Origin: JAIVJG01 sp964236735
GTDB lineage: Bacteria > Acidobacteriota > Blastocatellia > Pyrinomonadales > Pyrinomonadaceae
DNA length: 64,000 nucleotides
Assembly: GCA_964236735.1 (NCBI GenBank)
Contig: CAXSFM010000017.1
Coordinates: 1 to 64,000 of the forward strand
Direction: 5' to 3'
A program made the position numbers and the translations under genes. Numbering within the stretch: position 1 is the stretch's first letter; every line of letters starts with the position of its first letter. Below are positions 1 to 8,722 of the stretch, one piece after another. The notes under the pieces were generated by a model. That model made no database searches, was not told where the DNA came from, and worked only from the letters and a program-made list of their open reading frames with translations.

Positions 1-111
1 AACGAGGTATTCTTCAAACTACCACTCGTTGCACTTACAAGTTGAATTCAAGTTTCCAAGAAATCAATTTTATTACAGAAGCAAATAAGGGTAAAACTAA
101 ACGCGCAAACA

Positions 112-273
112 GTGAGGCTTGCTCCCGGCGAACTCTACGCCAGCGTCACGGCGCGGGATCTCCTACGTGCTGCCTCACTCGACGATGCTCTCGTCAGATA
201 CATGCGCGAGTGCGAACAGAGTTGGGCAAGTAATTTGAATGGTAGAGGCCGGTCAGAAAAAGCGCACGCCTGA
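112..273 (+). CDS. possible small hypothetical protein (53 aa)
   Basis: A GTG-started reading frame of 53 codons follows an AT-rich leader of about 110 bases. The product would start with VRLAPGELYASVTARDLL and be mostly amphipathic helix. The frame is open upstream to a stop at 43-45, so a longer form from a rare start is possible. There is no clear Shine-Dalgarno sequence and I recognise no family. It may be a real small gene, the remnant of a larger one, or chance. Confidence 0.2.
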   Translation: MRLAPGELYASVTARDLLRAASLDDALVRYMRECEQSWASNLNGRGRSEKAHA

Positions 274-306
274 ACACACTCCATCCTTATTCTACTTTCC
301 AAATTT

Positions 307-579
307 TTATCTGCGTGAATGTCGCAATGTCTTGGCCGGTGGATGTTGGAGAGCGGGTGGCATCGTTATTGGTGAAGGTGCGGGCGTCGAAGAAGGCGTC
401 GGTGTTTGAGGCGCAGGCGTCTGCACAACAATCGGCTCGACCACTGACGCCGTGCCCGGATAAACGAAGTGGCGAATCAATCCAGCCGCGACGATGAGGC
501 TGAAGATAATCGTGCCCGGCGGGGCGAACACGAAAAAACCTGCGAGCAGGAGCGCGGCGATCCGCTTGGCACGTTTCAT
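307..579 (-). CDS. small membrane protein with Pro/Thr-rich tail (90 aa)
   Basis: The protein starts MKRAKRIAALLLAG. It has one long or two short hydrophobic segments (about residues 7-36), then a Pro/Thr/Ser-rich low-complexity tail (about 50-80) that looks extracytoplasmic. I chose the ATG at 579 because the longer frame upstream adds only Arg-rich sequence without membrane character and would overlap the divergent gene at 683. The gene is transcribed away from the glycan cluster. I do not recognise the family. Composition and membrane pattern argue for a real gene; function is unknown. Confidence 0.55.
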   Translation of the reverse strand: MKRAKRIAALLLAGFFVFAPPGTIIFSLIVAAGLIRHFVYPGTASVVEPIVVQTPAPQTPTPSSTPAPSPITMPPALQHPPAKTLRHSRR

Positions 580-682
580 AGCTTCGTAAAATGATGGATA
601 ATATCGCGCCTTCGAGTCTTGTCGCCCGCGCCGTATGTTCTGGACGGGGCGACCCGCTCTCTCGTCGAACACGAATCACAAG

Positions 683-2497
683 ATGCAACTGCCCCATCTT
701 TTAACTCGCGCGCTGCTCGTCTGTGCGAGTGCGCTGCCGGCCTGTTATCTCGGCGCGCTCATTTACAAAACGAGCGTTGACGTGCCGTTCATCGAACAAT
801 GGACGGTCGCATTCTATTTTGAAAAACTTTTCAAGGGCACGCTCACACTGTCCGACTTGTTTCAGCAGATGAATGAGTTCAGACAGTTTTTCCCGAACCT
901 GCTTTTCCTCTCGCTCGGATGGCTGACACGCTGGAACGTGCGTTACGAAATGCTCTTTATCTTTCTGCTCGCGTGTCTCATCTCGTTCAATCTCTATCGC
1001 CTCGGCGCGCTCACGCTCGGCGACGATAACTATGTGCTGCGGCTGCTCGCGTTGCTCATTACAAATACCCTGATTTTCTCGCCGCTGCAATACGATACAT
1101 GGCTGAATGGTATTCAAGTCGTCTATCTCGTGCCGATGGCCTGCCTGACCAGCGGCCTGCTCATCGCCACATCCAGCCTCAGCGTGCGGACGAAATTTCT
1201 CATCTGCATCTGCCTGTCAACCGTCAGCACTTTTTCTTCGGCCAATGGAATATTGTGCTGGGCGATCTTGCTTCCCGTCCTGATTCTCCCCTGTTCGCGC
1301 GCCGCGTTGTTCGAGAAACGTTGGATGCTGACGGCATGGCTGGCGGGATTCATCTCGAACGGCGCGCTGTATTTCTATGACTATCAAAAGCCCGCCGGAA
1401 ATCCGAGCCTGCTCGCCGCCGTCCGGCATCCACTTCAGGGCGCGCTCTATTACTTAGCATATCTCGGCACGCCGCTCGGTTGGGGAGCGTCTAAAGTCAC
1501 CGTTCCCATCGGGCTGATACTCGTAACTCTTTTCGCGCTGGCGTGCGTTTACCTGTGGGCGAATCGCAGAGACCACGCGCTCGTGCGGCGCATGACGGTG
1601 TGGCTGGCGCTCGGTTCTTTCACGCTCCTGACCGGCTTGATGATCACGGCTTCAAGGTTAGGTTACGGCGTCGGGCACTCATCCAGCCTGCGGTATCTCG
1701 CGTTCTCGCTCTATCTCGTCGCGTGCTTGGCGCACCTCGCGCCGGTTGTCTGGCAAGACCTCCATAGAAAGGGAAAGTTAGATCGAACTGCGTCGCATCT
1801 CAGACACGTCTTGACGGCGACGCTCGTGCTCGCGCTCGTGATGCACTTGCGCTTCTACCCGTCCGGCGCTCATTTTATGAACCGCCTGCGGCTTGACCGC
1901 GAATACACGAAGGCGTGCCTCCTGTTCGTCAACATCCTGCCAGACACTTGTGTGGCAGACCCGGAAGCGATGCCGCCCAACGTAAACTTTGTTAAGTTGC
2001 GCGCGAACGCGCTCGACACGCGCGGGTTTTTGCGTCCCGCTCTTATCAAAAGCGCGACGCTCGAAGACATCGAGGCCACAGAGACATCTCCGGGCGCAGG
2101 CCACAATGTTTTTGAAAATTTGAATGCGAGAGGAGACGACACCTACGAGGCTTCCGGCGAGGCGGCGCGCGCGGCGAACGTGAACGCGCCGGCGGATGTC
2201 GTCCTGCTGGCTTACGAGCGCGAAGACGACGACGGAGACGGCGAAAAAACGTCAACCGTCTTCAAATTCAGTGAGCCATGCGCGCAACACAAACCGCCCA
2301 CGCTGCGCGCGGATGAAGTTGATTGCACGAGCCTCCGTTGGCGCGCGACGTTTTCCGCGAACGAGATTCCCGACGGCAAAATCAGATTGACCGCGTGGGC
2401 GTTCGACGCCGAAACGGGGCGCGCGTTTCGCCTCGCGGGGTCGCACACGATTAACAAATCCGGTTCGCTTCCGGCAAACGTAAAGTCAGATGACTGA
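683..2497 (+). CDS. polytopic membrane protein, possible GT-C-like glycosyltransferase (604 aa)
   Basis: About ten hydrophobic helices fill residues 5-400, followed by a soluble acidic C-terminal domain of about 180 residues. Between helices 1 and 2 lies a loop with VDVPFIEQW and later MNEFRQFFPNL. This resembles large bacterial membrane proteins with a GT-C-like layout, in which an acidic residue in the first periplasmic loop is catalytic; here Glu would sit in that place. The ATG at 683 is preferred over 635 because the extra 16 residues are polar and precede the first helix. Its stop overlaps the start of the GT2 gene by 8 bases, so the two are translationally coupled. A role in glycan or lipid-linked sugar assembly is inferred from neighbours; the exact function is not recognised. 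Confidence 0.7.
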   Translation: MQLPHLLTRALLVCASALPACYLGALIYKTSVDVPFIEQWTVAFYFEKLFKGTLTLSDLFQQMNEFRQFFPNLLFLSLGWLTRWNVRYEMLFIFLLACLISFNLYRLGALTLGDDNYVLRLLALLITNTLIFSPLQYDTWLNGIQVVYLVPMACLTSGLLIATSSLSVRTKFLICICLSTVSTFSSANGILCWAILLPVLILPCSRAALFEKRWMLTAWLAGFISNGALYFYDYQKPAGNPSLLAAVRHPLQGALYYLAYLGTPLGWGASKVTVPIGLILVTLFALACVYLWANRRDHALVRRMTVWLALGSFTLLTGLMITASRLGYGVGHSSSLRYLAFSLYLVACLAHLAPVVWQDLHRKGKLDRTASHLRHVLTATLVLALVMHLRFYPSGAHFMNRLRLDREYTKACLLFVNILPDTCVADPEAMPPNVNFVKLRANALDTRGFLRPALIKSATLEDIEATETSPGAGHNVFENLNARGDDTYEASGEAARAANVNAPADVVLLAYEREDDDGDGEKTSTVFKFSEPCAQHKPPTLRADEVDCTSLRWRATFSANEIPDGKIRLTAWAFDAETGRAFRLAGSHTINKSGSLPANVKSDD

Positions 2498-3206
2498 GCC
2501 GCGCAACGAAAGTATCAGCGTTTTTTTTCCCGCTTACAACGACGCGGACGCCATCGCATCTCTCGTCGAAAACGCGCTCAACGCGCTCGCCGCACTCGCC
2601 GACGATTACGAGGTCATCGTCGTCAACGACGGCAGCACGGACAACACGGGCGAAGTGCTGGATGAATTAGCGCGCAAGTTTTCGCGTGTCCGCGTCGTTC
2701 ATCACGAAAGCAATCGTGGCTACGGCGGCGCGCTCCGCACAGGATTCGCGAGCGCCGGCAAGGATTTGGTTTTCTACACGGACGGCGACGGGCAATACGA
2801 CGTGCGCGAACTGTCGCAATTGCACGCCCTGTTGGTGGACAGGGTTGACATCGTCAACGGATATAAGATAAAACGCGCAGACACACGAAGTCGCCAATTG
2901 ATCGGAGCAGTCTATAACCAACTGGCTCGTTTTCTGTTCCGGCTTCCGATCAGAGATGTTGATTGCGACTTTCGACTCATGCGACGTTGCGCCATCAATC
3001 GCATCGAGTTGGTTTCCACGAGCGGCGTCATCTGCGTCGAACTTGTATGCAGGCTCCGCGACGCCGGATGCGTCTTCGTCGAGACGCCCGTTCATCATTA
3101 CCCGCGACAGCATGGCCGCTCGCAGTTTTTCGCGCTCCGGCCTGTCGCGCGCACGGCAACAGACTTTTTTTTGCTCTGGTTGAAACTCGTCGTCTTCAGG
3201 CGATAG
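2490..3206 (+). CDS. GT2-family glycosyltransferase (238 aa)
   Basis: This is a single-domain GT-A glycosyltransferase of the dolichyl/polyprenyl-phosphate sugar synthase type (GT2). The N-terminal strand reads VFFPAYNDAD, the nucleotide-binding part VVNDGSTDNT (residues 44-53), and the metal-binding DXD motif is in YTDGDGQ (D98, D100). A later DVDCDFRLMRR motif is typical of this subgroup. There is no C-terminal membrane anchor. The family moves a nucleotide-activated sugar to polyprenyl phosphate or a glycan at the cytoplasmic membrane face. It overlaps the upstream membrane protein by 8 bases, suggesting the pair works together, with this enzyme perhaps making the lipid-linked donor used by the partner. 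Sugar specificity cannot be read from sequence. Confidence 0.85.
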   Translation: MTEPRNESISVFFPAYNDADAIASLVENALNALAALADDYEVIVVNDGSTDNTGEVLDELARKFSRVRVVHHESNRGYGGALRTGFASAGKDLVFYTDGDGQYDVRELSQLHALLVDRVDIVNGYKIKRADTRSRQLIGAVYNQLARFLFRLPIRDVDCDFRLMRRCAINRIELVSTSGVICVELVCRLRDAGCVFVETPVHHYPRQHGRSQFFALRPVARTATDFFLLWLKLVVFRR

Positions 3207-3311
3207 CAAAAGACACGCGCGCTTCCCGAACGCACGCCACGCCAACTTAGAAGGGTCATCCACATTTCGTCCGGCAAAAGTTCGAAGCGGCCTTGCGCCT
3301 TCGTCATATAT

Positions 3312-4376
3312 ATGTCTGCGGCAACACACTACAACGAATACAGGGGACGCTCCGTGCTCATCACGGGCGGGCTGGGTTTTATCGGCAGCAATCTGGCGCG
3401 CAAGCTCGTCGAGATCGGCGATGTCGAAATCAATATCCTCGACGCGCTGCTTCCCGAACAGGGCGGCAATCCGTACAACGTGCAGGGCATCGGCGATTGC
3501 CTGAAGCTGCATCAGGCCGACATGCGCGATGATTGGGTGGTCAACCATCTCGTGAGCGGGATGGATTACATCTTCAACCTCGCGGGCAACGTCAGCCATC
3601 TCGATTCGATGAACGAGCCGCAGCGCGATCTGGAATTGAACTGCGCGGCGCCCCTTCGTTTATTAGAAGCGTGTCGCAACTTTAACCCGCACGTCAAAAT
3701 CGTCTTCACCAGCACGCGACAGGTTTACGGCAAACCCGTCTATCTCCCGCTCGACGAGCAGCACCGCGTCGCGCCGCTCGACGTGAACGGCATCAACAAG
3801 CTCGCCGCCGAACACTATCATCTGCTTTATCATCGCGTGTACGGCACGCGCGCGACGTGCCTGCGCCTGACGAACACTTACGGGCCGCGCCAGCTTATGC
3901 GACACAACCGGCAGGGCTTCATCGCGTGGTTCATTAGACAGGCGATAGACGGCGGCGTCATCGAACTGTTCGGAGAAGGAAGACAACGACGCGACGTGAA
4001 TTTTGTGGACGACGTGGTCGAGGCGATGTTGCTGGCGGGAGCGAGCGAGCGTGCGGAGGGCGAAATTTTCAACCTCGGCGGCGAAGAGCCGGTTCCGCTC
4101 TCGGAACTCGCCGCGCGCCTCATTTCTCTGACCGGACGCGGCTCGGTCTGCTCTGTGCCCTTCCCGCCCGAACGGCAGTTAATCGAGATCGGCAATTCAT
4201 ATTCGAGTTTTCAGAAAATTTACTCCATGCTCGGCTGGCGTCCGCGCACCCAACTGAGCGACGGGCTGGCGCGCACCGTCGAGTTTTACAAACGTAACCG
4301 CGCGCATTACTGGGGCGCAGAAGATGCAAGTGAGCTTTCTCGACCTCAAGAGACAGCATCTCGAAGTCGAGGCTGA
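3312..4376 (+). CDS. SDR-family NAD(P)-dependent epimerase/dehydratase lacking the usual Tyr (354 aa)
   Basis: This is an extended SDR sugar-nucleotide enzyme. The Rossmann motif GGLGFIG is at residues 19-25, the Ser/Thr-containing TSTRQVYG at 133-140, and LRLTNTYGPR follows later. At the normal YxxxK catalytic site the sequence is N159-G-I-N-K163, so Lys is kept but Tyr is replaced by Asn. Substrate is probably a nucleotide sugar, feeding the adjacent aminotransferase, which starts inside the last 53 bases of this gene. I recall other annotated epimerases with the same NGINK sequence, so the change probably marks a subfamily rather than an error. The reaction (epimerase, dehydratase or decarboxylase) is not certain. 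Confidence 0.8.
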   Translation: MSAATHYNEYRGRSVLITGGLGFIGSNLARKLVEIGDVEINILDALLPEQGGNPYNVQGIGDCLKLHQADMRDDWVVNHLVSGMDYIFNLAGNVSHLDSMNEPQRDLELNCAAPLRLLEACRNFNPHVKIVFTSTRQVYGKPVYLPLDEQHRVAPLDVNGINKLAAEHYHLLYHRVYGTRATCLRLTNTYGPRQLMRHNRQGFIAWFIRQAIDGGVIELFGEGRQRRDVNFVDDVVEAMLLAGASERAEGEIFNLGGEEPVPLSELAARLISLTGRGSVCSVPFPPERQLIEIGNSYSSFQKIYSMLGWRPRTQLSDGLARTVEFYKRNRAHYWGAEDASELSRPQETASRSRG

Positions 4377-5466
4377 AGTAGCGGCGGCGGCGGCGCGCAC
4401 GCTCTCCGGCGGCATCTATATCCTCGGCGAAGAAGTCGCACGCTTCGAGGATGAATGGGCGCGCTTCTGCGGCGTGCGCGCTGCTGCCTCAGTAGCTAAC
4501 GGCACGGACGCGCTCGCGCTCGCGCTCGTCGCATCCGGCGCAGTTGTGCCCGGACGCGGCGACGAAGTCATCACCACGCCGCTCACAGCAGGCTATACCG
4601 CGCTCGCTATCCTCAACGCCGGCGCGACGCCCGTCTTCGCAGACATAGACCCGCACACCTACACGCTCGACCCGCGCGAATTTGAGCGCGCCATCACATC
4701 ACGCACGCGCGCCGTCGTGCCCGTGCATCTCTACGGGCAGATGTCCGACATGCGCGGCATCTGCGAAGTGGCCGCGCGACACCAACTCATCGTCATCGAA
4801 GACGCGGCGCAGGCGCACGGCGCGCAACTCGAAGGGCGACGCGCGGGCGCGCACGGCCACGCCGCCGCTTTCAGTTTTTACCCGACGAAAAATCTCGGCG
4901 CATACGGCGACGGCGGCGCAGTGACATCAAACGACACGGAATTAATCGAGCGCGTAAAGACGCTGCGACAGGGCGGACATCCAGACGCCATGCGCGCTGT
5001 TAACAGAGATGGCGGGCGCTTCGCGGCGGGACGCAACTCGCGCCTCGATGAATTGCAAGCGGCGATGCTGCGCGTCAAGCTCAAGCGGCTCGACGAATGG
5101 AACAGCCGCCGGCAACAACTCGCGGCGAATTACGGACGCGAACTCGCGCGTGCCGCGTCGTCATCAAACGATCTCCGTCTTCCCTCAGCGCGCGAGCCTG
5201 AGTCGCACGTCTTTCATCTCTTCGTCATCGAACACGCGCGCCGTGACGCTCTGCGCGCGCATCTCGCCGCGCGCGGCATCGAGACGTTGATACATTATCC
5301 CTATCTACTTCACGAGCAGCCTCTCTTCGCGTCGCGCACGCCGCGACGCGCCTTGCCCGTCGCCGAGCGCGCCGCATCGAGGATTCTTTCGCTGCCGCTT
5401 TATCCTCAACTCCGCACGGAAGAGTTGCGCGCCGTCGCCGCAGCGATTCTCGATTTTGAATCCTGA
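4324..5466 (+). CDS. DegT/DnrJ/EryC1/StrS-family PLP aminotransferase (380 aa)
   Basis: This family transaminates keto-sugars on nucleotide carriers, or acts in a few cases as a dehydratase. The start FLDLKRQ is typical. ANGTDAL (58-64) binds the phosphate, D160 with Q163 (EDAAQAHGA) contacts the PLP ring, and Lys189 in FSFYPTKNLGAYGDGG is the Schiff-base lysine. Length is typical. The gene begins 53 bases before the end of the epimerase gene in another frame, a long overlap that implies coupling. With the upstream GT2 and epimerase it forms an amino-sugar branch for a cell-surface glycan. The product sugar is unknown. Confidence 0.9.
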   Translation: MQVSFLDLKRQHLEVEAEVAAAAARTLSGGIYILGEEVARFEDEWARFCGVRAAASVANGTDALALALVASGAVVPGRGDEVITTPLTAGYTALAILNAGATPVFADIDPHTYTLDPREFERAITSRTRAVVPVHLYGQMSDMRGICEVAARHQLIVIEDAAQAHGAQLEGRRAGAHGHAAAFSFYPTKNLGAYGDGGAVTSNDTELIERVKTLRQGGHPDAMRAVNRDGGRFAAGRNSRLDELQAAMLRVKLKRLDEWNSRRQQLAANYGRELARAASSSNDLRLPSAREPESHVFHLFVIEHARRDALRAHLAARGIETLIHYPYLLHEQPLFASRTPRRALPVAERAASRILSLPLYPQLRTEELRAVAAAILDFES

Positions 5467-5488
5467 CTGATTAAGAGAGAGACGATGG

Positions 5489-6265
5489 TCAGCCGCGAAG
5501 TTTTTGCGCGACGCAGATGGCGGAGAGACCTGCTGGCAGACGCGCGCCCGGCATTTTCAACAAATTGGCTTCGCCGCCGAGCACGTTCGAGAGGGCGCGG
5601 TTGAGCCAACTCAAATTCGGCGCGAGCGGTTTCACGTCGGAGCCGCTTCCGGCGAGACCGAATGGTTTCAGCACATGCCGTTTCAAGACGGCGGCGGGAA
5701 AGAGAAAACTGTTGGCGTAAGTCGCGCGCAGGATTTTGAAATTCGCGCGCCGCATCTTTTCAGTCAATTCAGTGAGACGATAACGTCTCTGCGTGTTGAG
5801 AGCCTCGTCGTGGCCGCTTCGCATCCAGTCGTAAGCCGCCACGCGCACGAACGCGATGCCATCATCGCGCAACACGCGATTCATTTCGCGCATGGCGACT
5901 TCATCCGCGCCCGCGCCCGGCACTTGCACCAGCACGTCGAAGCTCGTGACGAGATCGAATTGCGCGTCCGCGAAAGGCAGATGCGTGACCGACGCCTGCG
6001 CCAGACGCGCGTGTCCGCGCGCGCGCGAATAGTCGAGCGCAGTCCCCGAATAGTCTATGCCGAACACGCGCTCGCGCCCGGCGTAGCGCGCAAGCCAGTC
6101 GAGCATCCCGCCCGTGCCGCACCCCGCGTCGAGCACGCGCCGGTCGGCGGACGCGGGACGGCAGAACGAATCGAGGAGCGCGGACGTTATCTCGCGCATT
6201 CCTGCGAACCACCAGAAATTTTCCTCCAACTCGTACAGGTCTCTGTAGTCTTCGTCTCGCATCAA
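5489..6265 (-). CDS. class I SAM-dependent methyltransferase (258 aa)
   Basis: A Methyltransf_11-type domain occupies residues 20-160. Motif I VLDAGCGTGG is at 44-53, the acidic end of strand 2 at GIDYSG, and the motif around FDLVTSFDVL follows. The N-terminus (YELEENFWWFAGMREI) is common in methyltransferases found in polysaccharide and O-antigen clusters. It converges with the aminotransferase gene, 22 bases away, so it is not co-transcribed with the glycan block but may act on the same product. The acceptor is unknown. Confidence 0.85.
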   Translation of the reverse strand: MMRDEDYRDLYELEENFWWFAGMREITSALLDSFCRPASADRRVLDAGCGTGGMLDWLARYAGRERVFGIDYSGTALDYSRARGHARLAQASVTHLPFADAQFDLVTSFDVLVQVPGAGADEVAMREMNRVLRDDGIAFVRVAAYDWMRSGHDEALNTQRRYRLTELTEKMRRANFKILRATYANSFLFPAAVLKRHVLKPFGLAGSGSDVKPLAPNLSWLNRALSNVLGGEANLLKMPGARLPAGLSAICVAQKLRG

Positions 6266-6280
6266 TCCTTCACGATTTTT

Positions 6281-6964
6281 TCAACGCGCCGCCGTCCTCT
6301 TGACAGTGATGACCAGCACGAACAGTTCGTCGGGACGGTTGGTTGAGATCGTCCCGACGACGGTCGGCTCGCCCTCGCGCACGCTCATCTCGGTGTTGAT
6401 ACCCGTGTCCTCGTATTGAATGACAGGGAAAGACGGGACGGTCATGCTGGCATCCTGGCGCACGCTGGCGGTCTGGACGGGAACTTTAAGTCCGAAGCTG
6501 AAGCGTGGAATCTGTATCACCTGCTGGCCGTCGGAGTCGGTCGCCAACTTCACCCTTTGCAAATTGAATCGGTAAAAAGTCGGAGACGCGGCATTGCCCG
6601 GAAGATTGGAAAGCGAAAGCGTGCCGACGCCGCTTACTTCGAGCGTGCCGCCATCTTTGACGCGATTGAGAAAAGTGTTTGCCAGACGAAAATTCGAGAA
6701 AGGCAGAGAGGCTTTCAACTGTTTCAAGACCGCGTCCATAGATGACGGCAACTGCGCGCGCGCGCCCGGTTCGTTGGAAGCCGAGAGCAGATACAATTGC
6801 ACCTCGTGATTGATGTCGGGACGCGCGACGGCTGTTTTCGCCGTCGCCGACGATGTTCCCGCATCCTGTTCCTGTGCGGCGCGTGCCGCGTTCGCGCTGG
6901 CCGAGAGTAGAAAACAACAGAGCGCGCAGGCGAGGGCGAAGAATTTACTTTTAGTCCTGTTCAT
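6281..6964 (-). CDS. secreted protein of unknown function (227 aa)
   Basis: A signal peptide (MNRTKSKFFALACALCCFLLSASANA) precedes a soluble beta-rich domain with no cysteine pairs or obvious motif. The ATG at 6964 is chosen because it places the basic n-region directly before the hydrophobic core; the in-frame ATG at 6991 adds nine polar residues. The C-terminal half (GEPTVVGTISTNRPDELFVLVITVKR) loosely recalls the end of secretin barrels, but the protein is too short to be a secretin. It ends 15 bases upstream of the methyltransferase start. Function unknown; likely periplasmic. Confidence 0.65.
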   Translation of the reverse strand: MNRTKSKFFALACALCCFLLSASANAARAAQEQDAGTSSATAKTAVARPDINHEVQLYLLSASNEPGARAQLPSSMDAVLKQLKASLPFSNFRLANTFLNRVKDGGTLEVSGVGTLSLSNLPGNAASPTFYRFNLQRVKLATDSDGQQVIQIPRFSFGLKVPVQTASVRQDASMTVPSFPVIQYEDTGINTEMSVREGEPTVVGTISTNRPDELFVLVITVKRTAAR

Positions 6965-7102
6965 CGAAAGTCTCCTTGAGTCAACTGTCATCTAAACGTG
7001 TGCGCCATGATTGACGAACAGGTTATCTCACGCGCGCCCGTCGCTTAAGTTCCCAAACTCAAGCAGCCATCGACGGCGAACGCTCGCACGGGCGTCGCCT
7101 GC

Positions 7103-8176
7103 TTAATGCTCGCGGCGTTTATCGAATTTGTTGAAGGCGCGTGTGAGACGCTTGACGCGCGTCTTCTCTTCCTGTGCTGTGCGCGCGTCCTGACGGATGG
7201 CCGTGTGGCGCATCTCGCCCTGCAACTTCTGGAAGCTGGCGTAACGCTCTGCGTCGAGCGTCGCGTCCGCCAGCGCGTCCCTGATGGCGCAGTCGCGCTC
7301 ATTCTCATGGCGGCAATCGCTGTAGCGGCAACGACTCGCGATCTCTTCAATGTCGTCGAACGTCTCGCGCAACCCGCGCTCGCTGACCAGCAGTTGCAAC
7401 TCGCGCATCCCCGGCGTGTCAATGACGAGGCCGCCCGTCGAAAGTACGAACAACTCGCGATGCGTCGTCGTGTGTTTGCCGCGACTGTCGCCCTCGCGCA
7501 CGGCCTGCGTGCGTTGCGCGTCCGCGCCGAGCAGGCGATTGACGATGGTTGACTTGCCCACACCCGAAGAACCAAGCAGCGCGACGGTTTGCCCCGCGCC
7601 GATAAACGCCGTCATCTGCGCGACGCCCTCGCTGCCGTGCTTCGCGCTCATCAGCACGACGGGCACATCCGGCGCGATGCCTTCGACTTCGCGCCTTCGC
7701 GTCTCTGCTTCTTCGCTCAAATCTGATTTATTCAAAACGATGACGGGCTGCGCGCCGCTCTCCCACGCCATGATGAGATAGCGTTCGAGCCGTCGCAAAT
7801 TGAAATCATTGTCGAGCGCGGTGACGATGAAGACCGTGTCCACGTTGGCCGCGACGATCTGCTCTTCGGTCTTGCTGCCCGCCGCGCGGCGCGAGAATTT
7901 GCTGCGGCGCGGCAGGATGCTGTGAATCTTCGCCTTGCCTTCTTCCTTCGTGCGCCTGATCACGACCCAGTCGCCGACGGCGGGCAAGTCCCCTGCGCCG
8001 CGCGCGTGATAGTGGAGCCTGCCGGTCGCCTCCGCCCACACTTCGCCCGCCTCCGTGTAGAGCATGTAAATTTTATTGTGTTGCAGAAAGACGCGCCCGA
8101 CCTCGTCGCCTTTGGCGGCGTAAGGCTCGAAACTTTTCGCGAAATCTTCGTTCCAACCGAAATCTTCGAGCTTCAA
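7103..8176 (-). CDS. rsgA: small ribosomal subunit biogenesis GTPase RsgA (357 aa)
   Basis: RsgA is a circularly permuted GTPase that helps late 30S maturation. An N-terminal OB fold precedes the G domain. The G4 motif LNKSD comes before the P-loop GSSGVGKST, the permuted order typical of the family. The G3 region is DTPGMRE, and the C-terminal zinc knuckle is CRYSDCRHENERDC. An uninterrupted frame runs further upstream to 8554, but those residues are antisense-like to the SET gene. I place the start at a TTG at 8176, seven bases after an AAAGGA Shine-Dalgarno, giving the normal family length. TTG and the TGA of the SET gene share a TTGA overlap, so translation is probably coupled. Confidence 0.92.
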   Translation of the reverse strand: MKLEDFGWNEDFAKSFEPYAAKGDEVGRVFLQHNKIYMLYTEAGEVWAEATGRLHYHARGAGDLPAVGDWVVIRRTKEEGKAKIHSILPRRSKFSRRAAGSKTEEQIVAANVDTVFIVTALDNDFNLRRLERYLIMAWESGAQPVIVLNKSDLSEEAETRRREVEGIAPDVPVVLMSAKHGSEGVAQMTAFIGAGQTVALLGSSGVGKSTIVNRLLGADAQRTQAVREGDSRGKHTTTHRELFVLSTGGLVIDTPGMRELQLLVSERGLRETFDDIEEIASRCRYSDCRHENERDCAIRDALADATLDAERYASFQKLQGEMRHTAIRQDARTAQEEKTRVKRLTRAFNKFDKRREH

Positions 8177-8640
8177 GTGCGCGTCCTTTTCTTTCTGATG
8201 AGATTGATCGTTCCACGACACAGAGGCGCGCCGCAGTCGCACGCTTTCGTGTCCGGGTGATACGACTCGACGTAATCGAGCGTCAACTCGTCGCCCGGCT
8301 CGATGTCTCGCAGCGCGAAGAAAATGATGTGCCCGTGCATGATTCTGATGAACGTGTTCGGCGCGCACGAGTGATTGATGAACTGCGTGCCGTTGCCGCC
8401 ACGATTCGCATCTATGCCCCAGTAAGAATCCACCGCGCAGATGTGCAGGCGACGACGCCCGCGCATCCGCCGCGCCGCTTCGACACGCGACACGCGCTCG
8501 CCCGTCAACTCCGCGATCTTCCGTCCTTTCAGAAAAGACCTCGTCGCGAAACATCCCCTGCCGTCAATCTGCGACGCGCGCACCTCGATGCCGTCCGCCA
8601 CTCCACGATTTAACCCGTCGCCTGAAACAGTTGAACTCAT
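8173..8640 (-). CDS. SET-domain protein with post-SET zinc motif (155 aa)
   Basis: This is a compact SET domain, the fold of protein-lysine methyltransferases. The GRGCFATRSFLKGRKI segment begins the domain (27-42). FINHSCAPN (87-95) is the SAM/pseudoknot motif, ELTLDYVESY (119-128) contains the catalytic Tyr, and C134-x-C136-x4-C141 is an exact post-SET CxCx4C zinc site. It has no extra domain. Bacterial single-domain SET proteins are known but mostly uncharacterised. The gene is coupled by a TTGA overlap to rsgA, so a target on the ribosome or its assembly factors is possible, though this is inference from position only. A DNA-associated target such as HU is an alternative. Confidence 0.85.
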   Translation of the reverse strand: MSSTVSGDGLNRGVADGIEVRASQIDGRGCFATRSFLKGRKIAELTGERVSRVEAARRMRGRRRLHICAVDSYWGIDANRGGNGTQFINHSCAPNTFIRIMHGHIIFFALRDIEPGDELTLDYVESYHPDTKACDCGAPLCRGTINLIRKKRTRT

Positions 8641-8650
8641 CCTACACTTT

Positions 8651-8722
8651 ACCTGCCCACTGCCTTCTGCCTTCTGCTTACTGTTTTCGGCCTTCTGCCT
8701 ACTGCTTACCGCCTACTGTTTT
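8651..8722. repeat. 7-bp-period intergenic repeat, CTGCCTT/CTGCTTA type
   Basis: Heptamers of the form CTGCCTT, CTGCTTA and CTGTTTT follow each other with a 7-bp period between the SET gene and the DUF1287 gene. The array runs into the 3' end of the DUF1287 gene and supplies its stop region. No strong second arm is seen. Confidence 0.7.

Noticed and set aside
2667..3599. 310-residue minus-strand frame over the GT2 and epimerase genes
   Set aside because: It is antisense to two recognised genes and shows no domain or signal.
7103..8554. 483-residue frame containing RsgA
   Set aside because: The first 126 residues are the SET gene read in another frame, rich in Arg and His and without domain character. 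RsgA is complete from the TTG at 8176.
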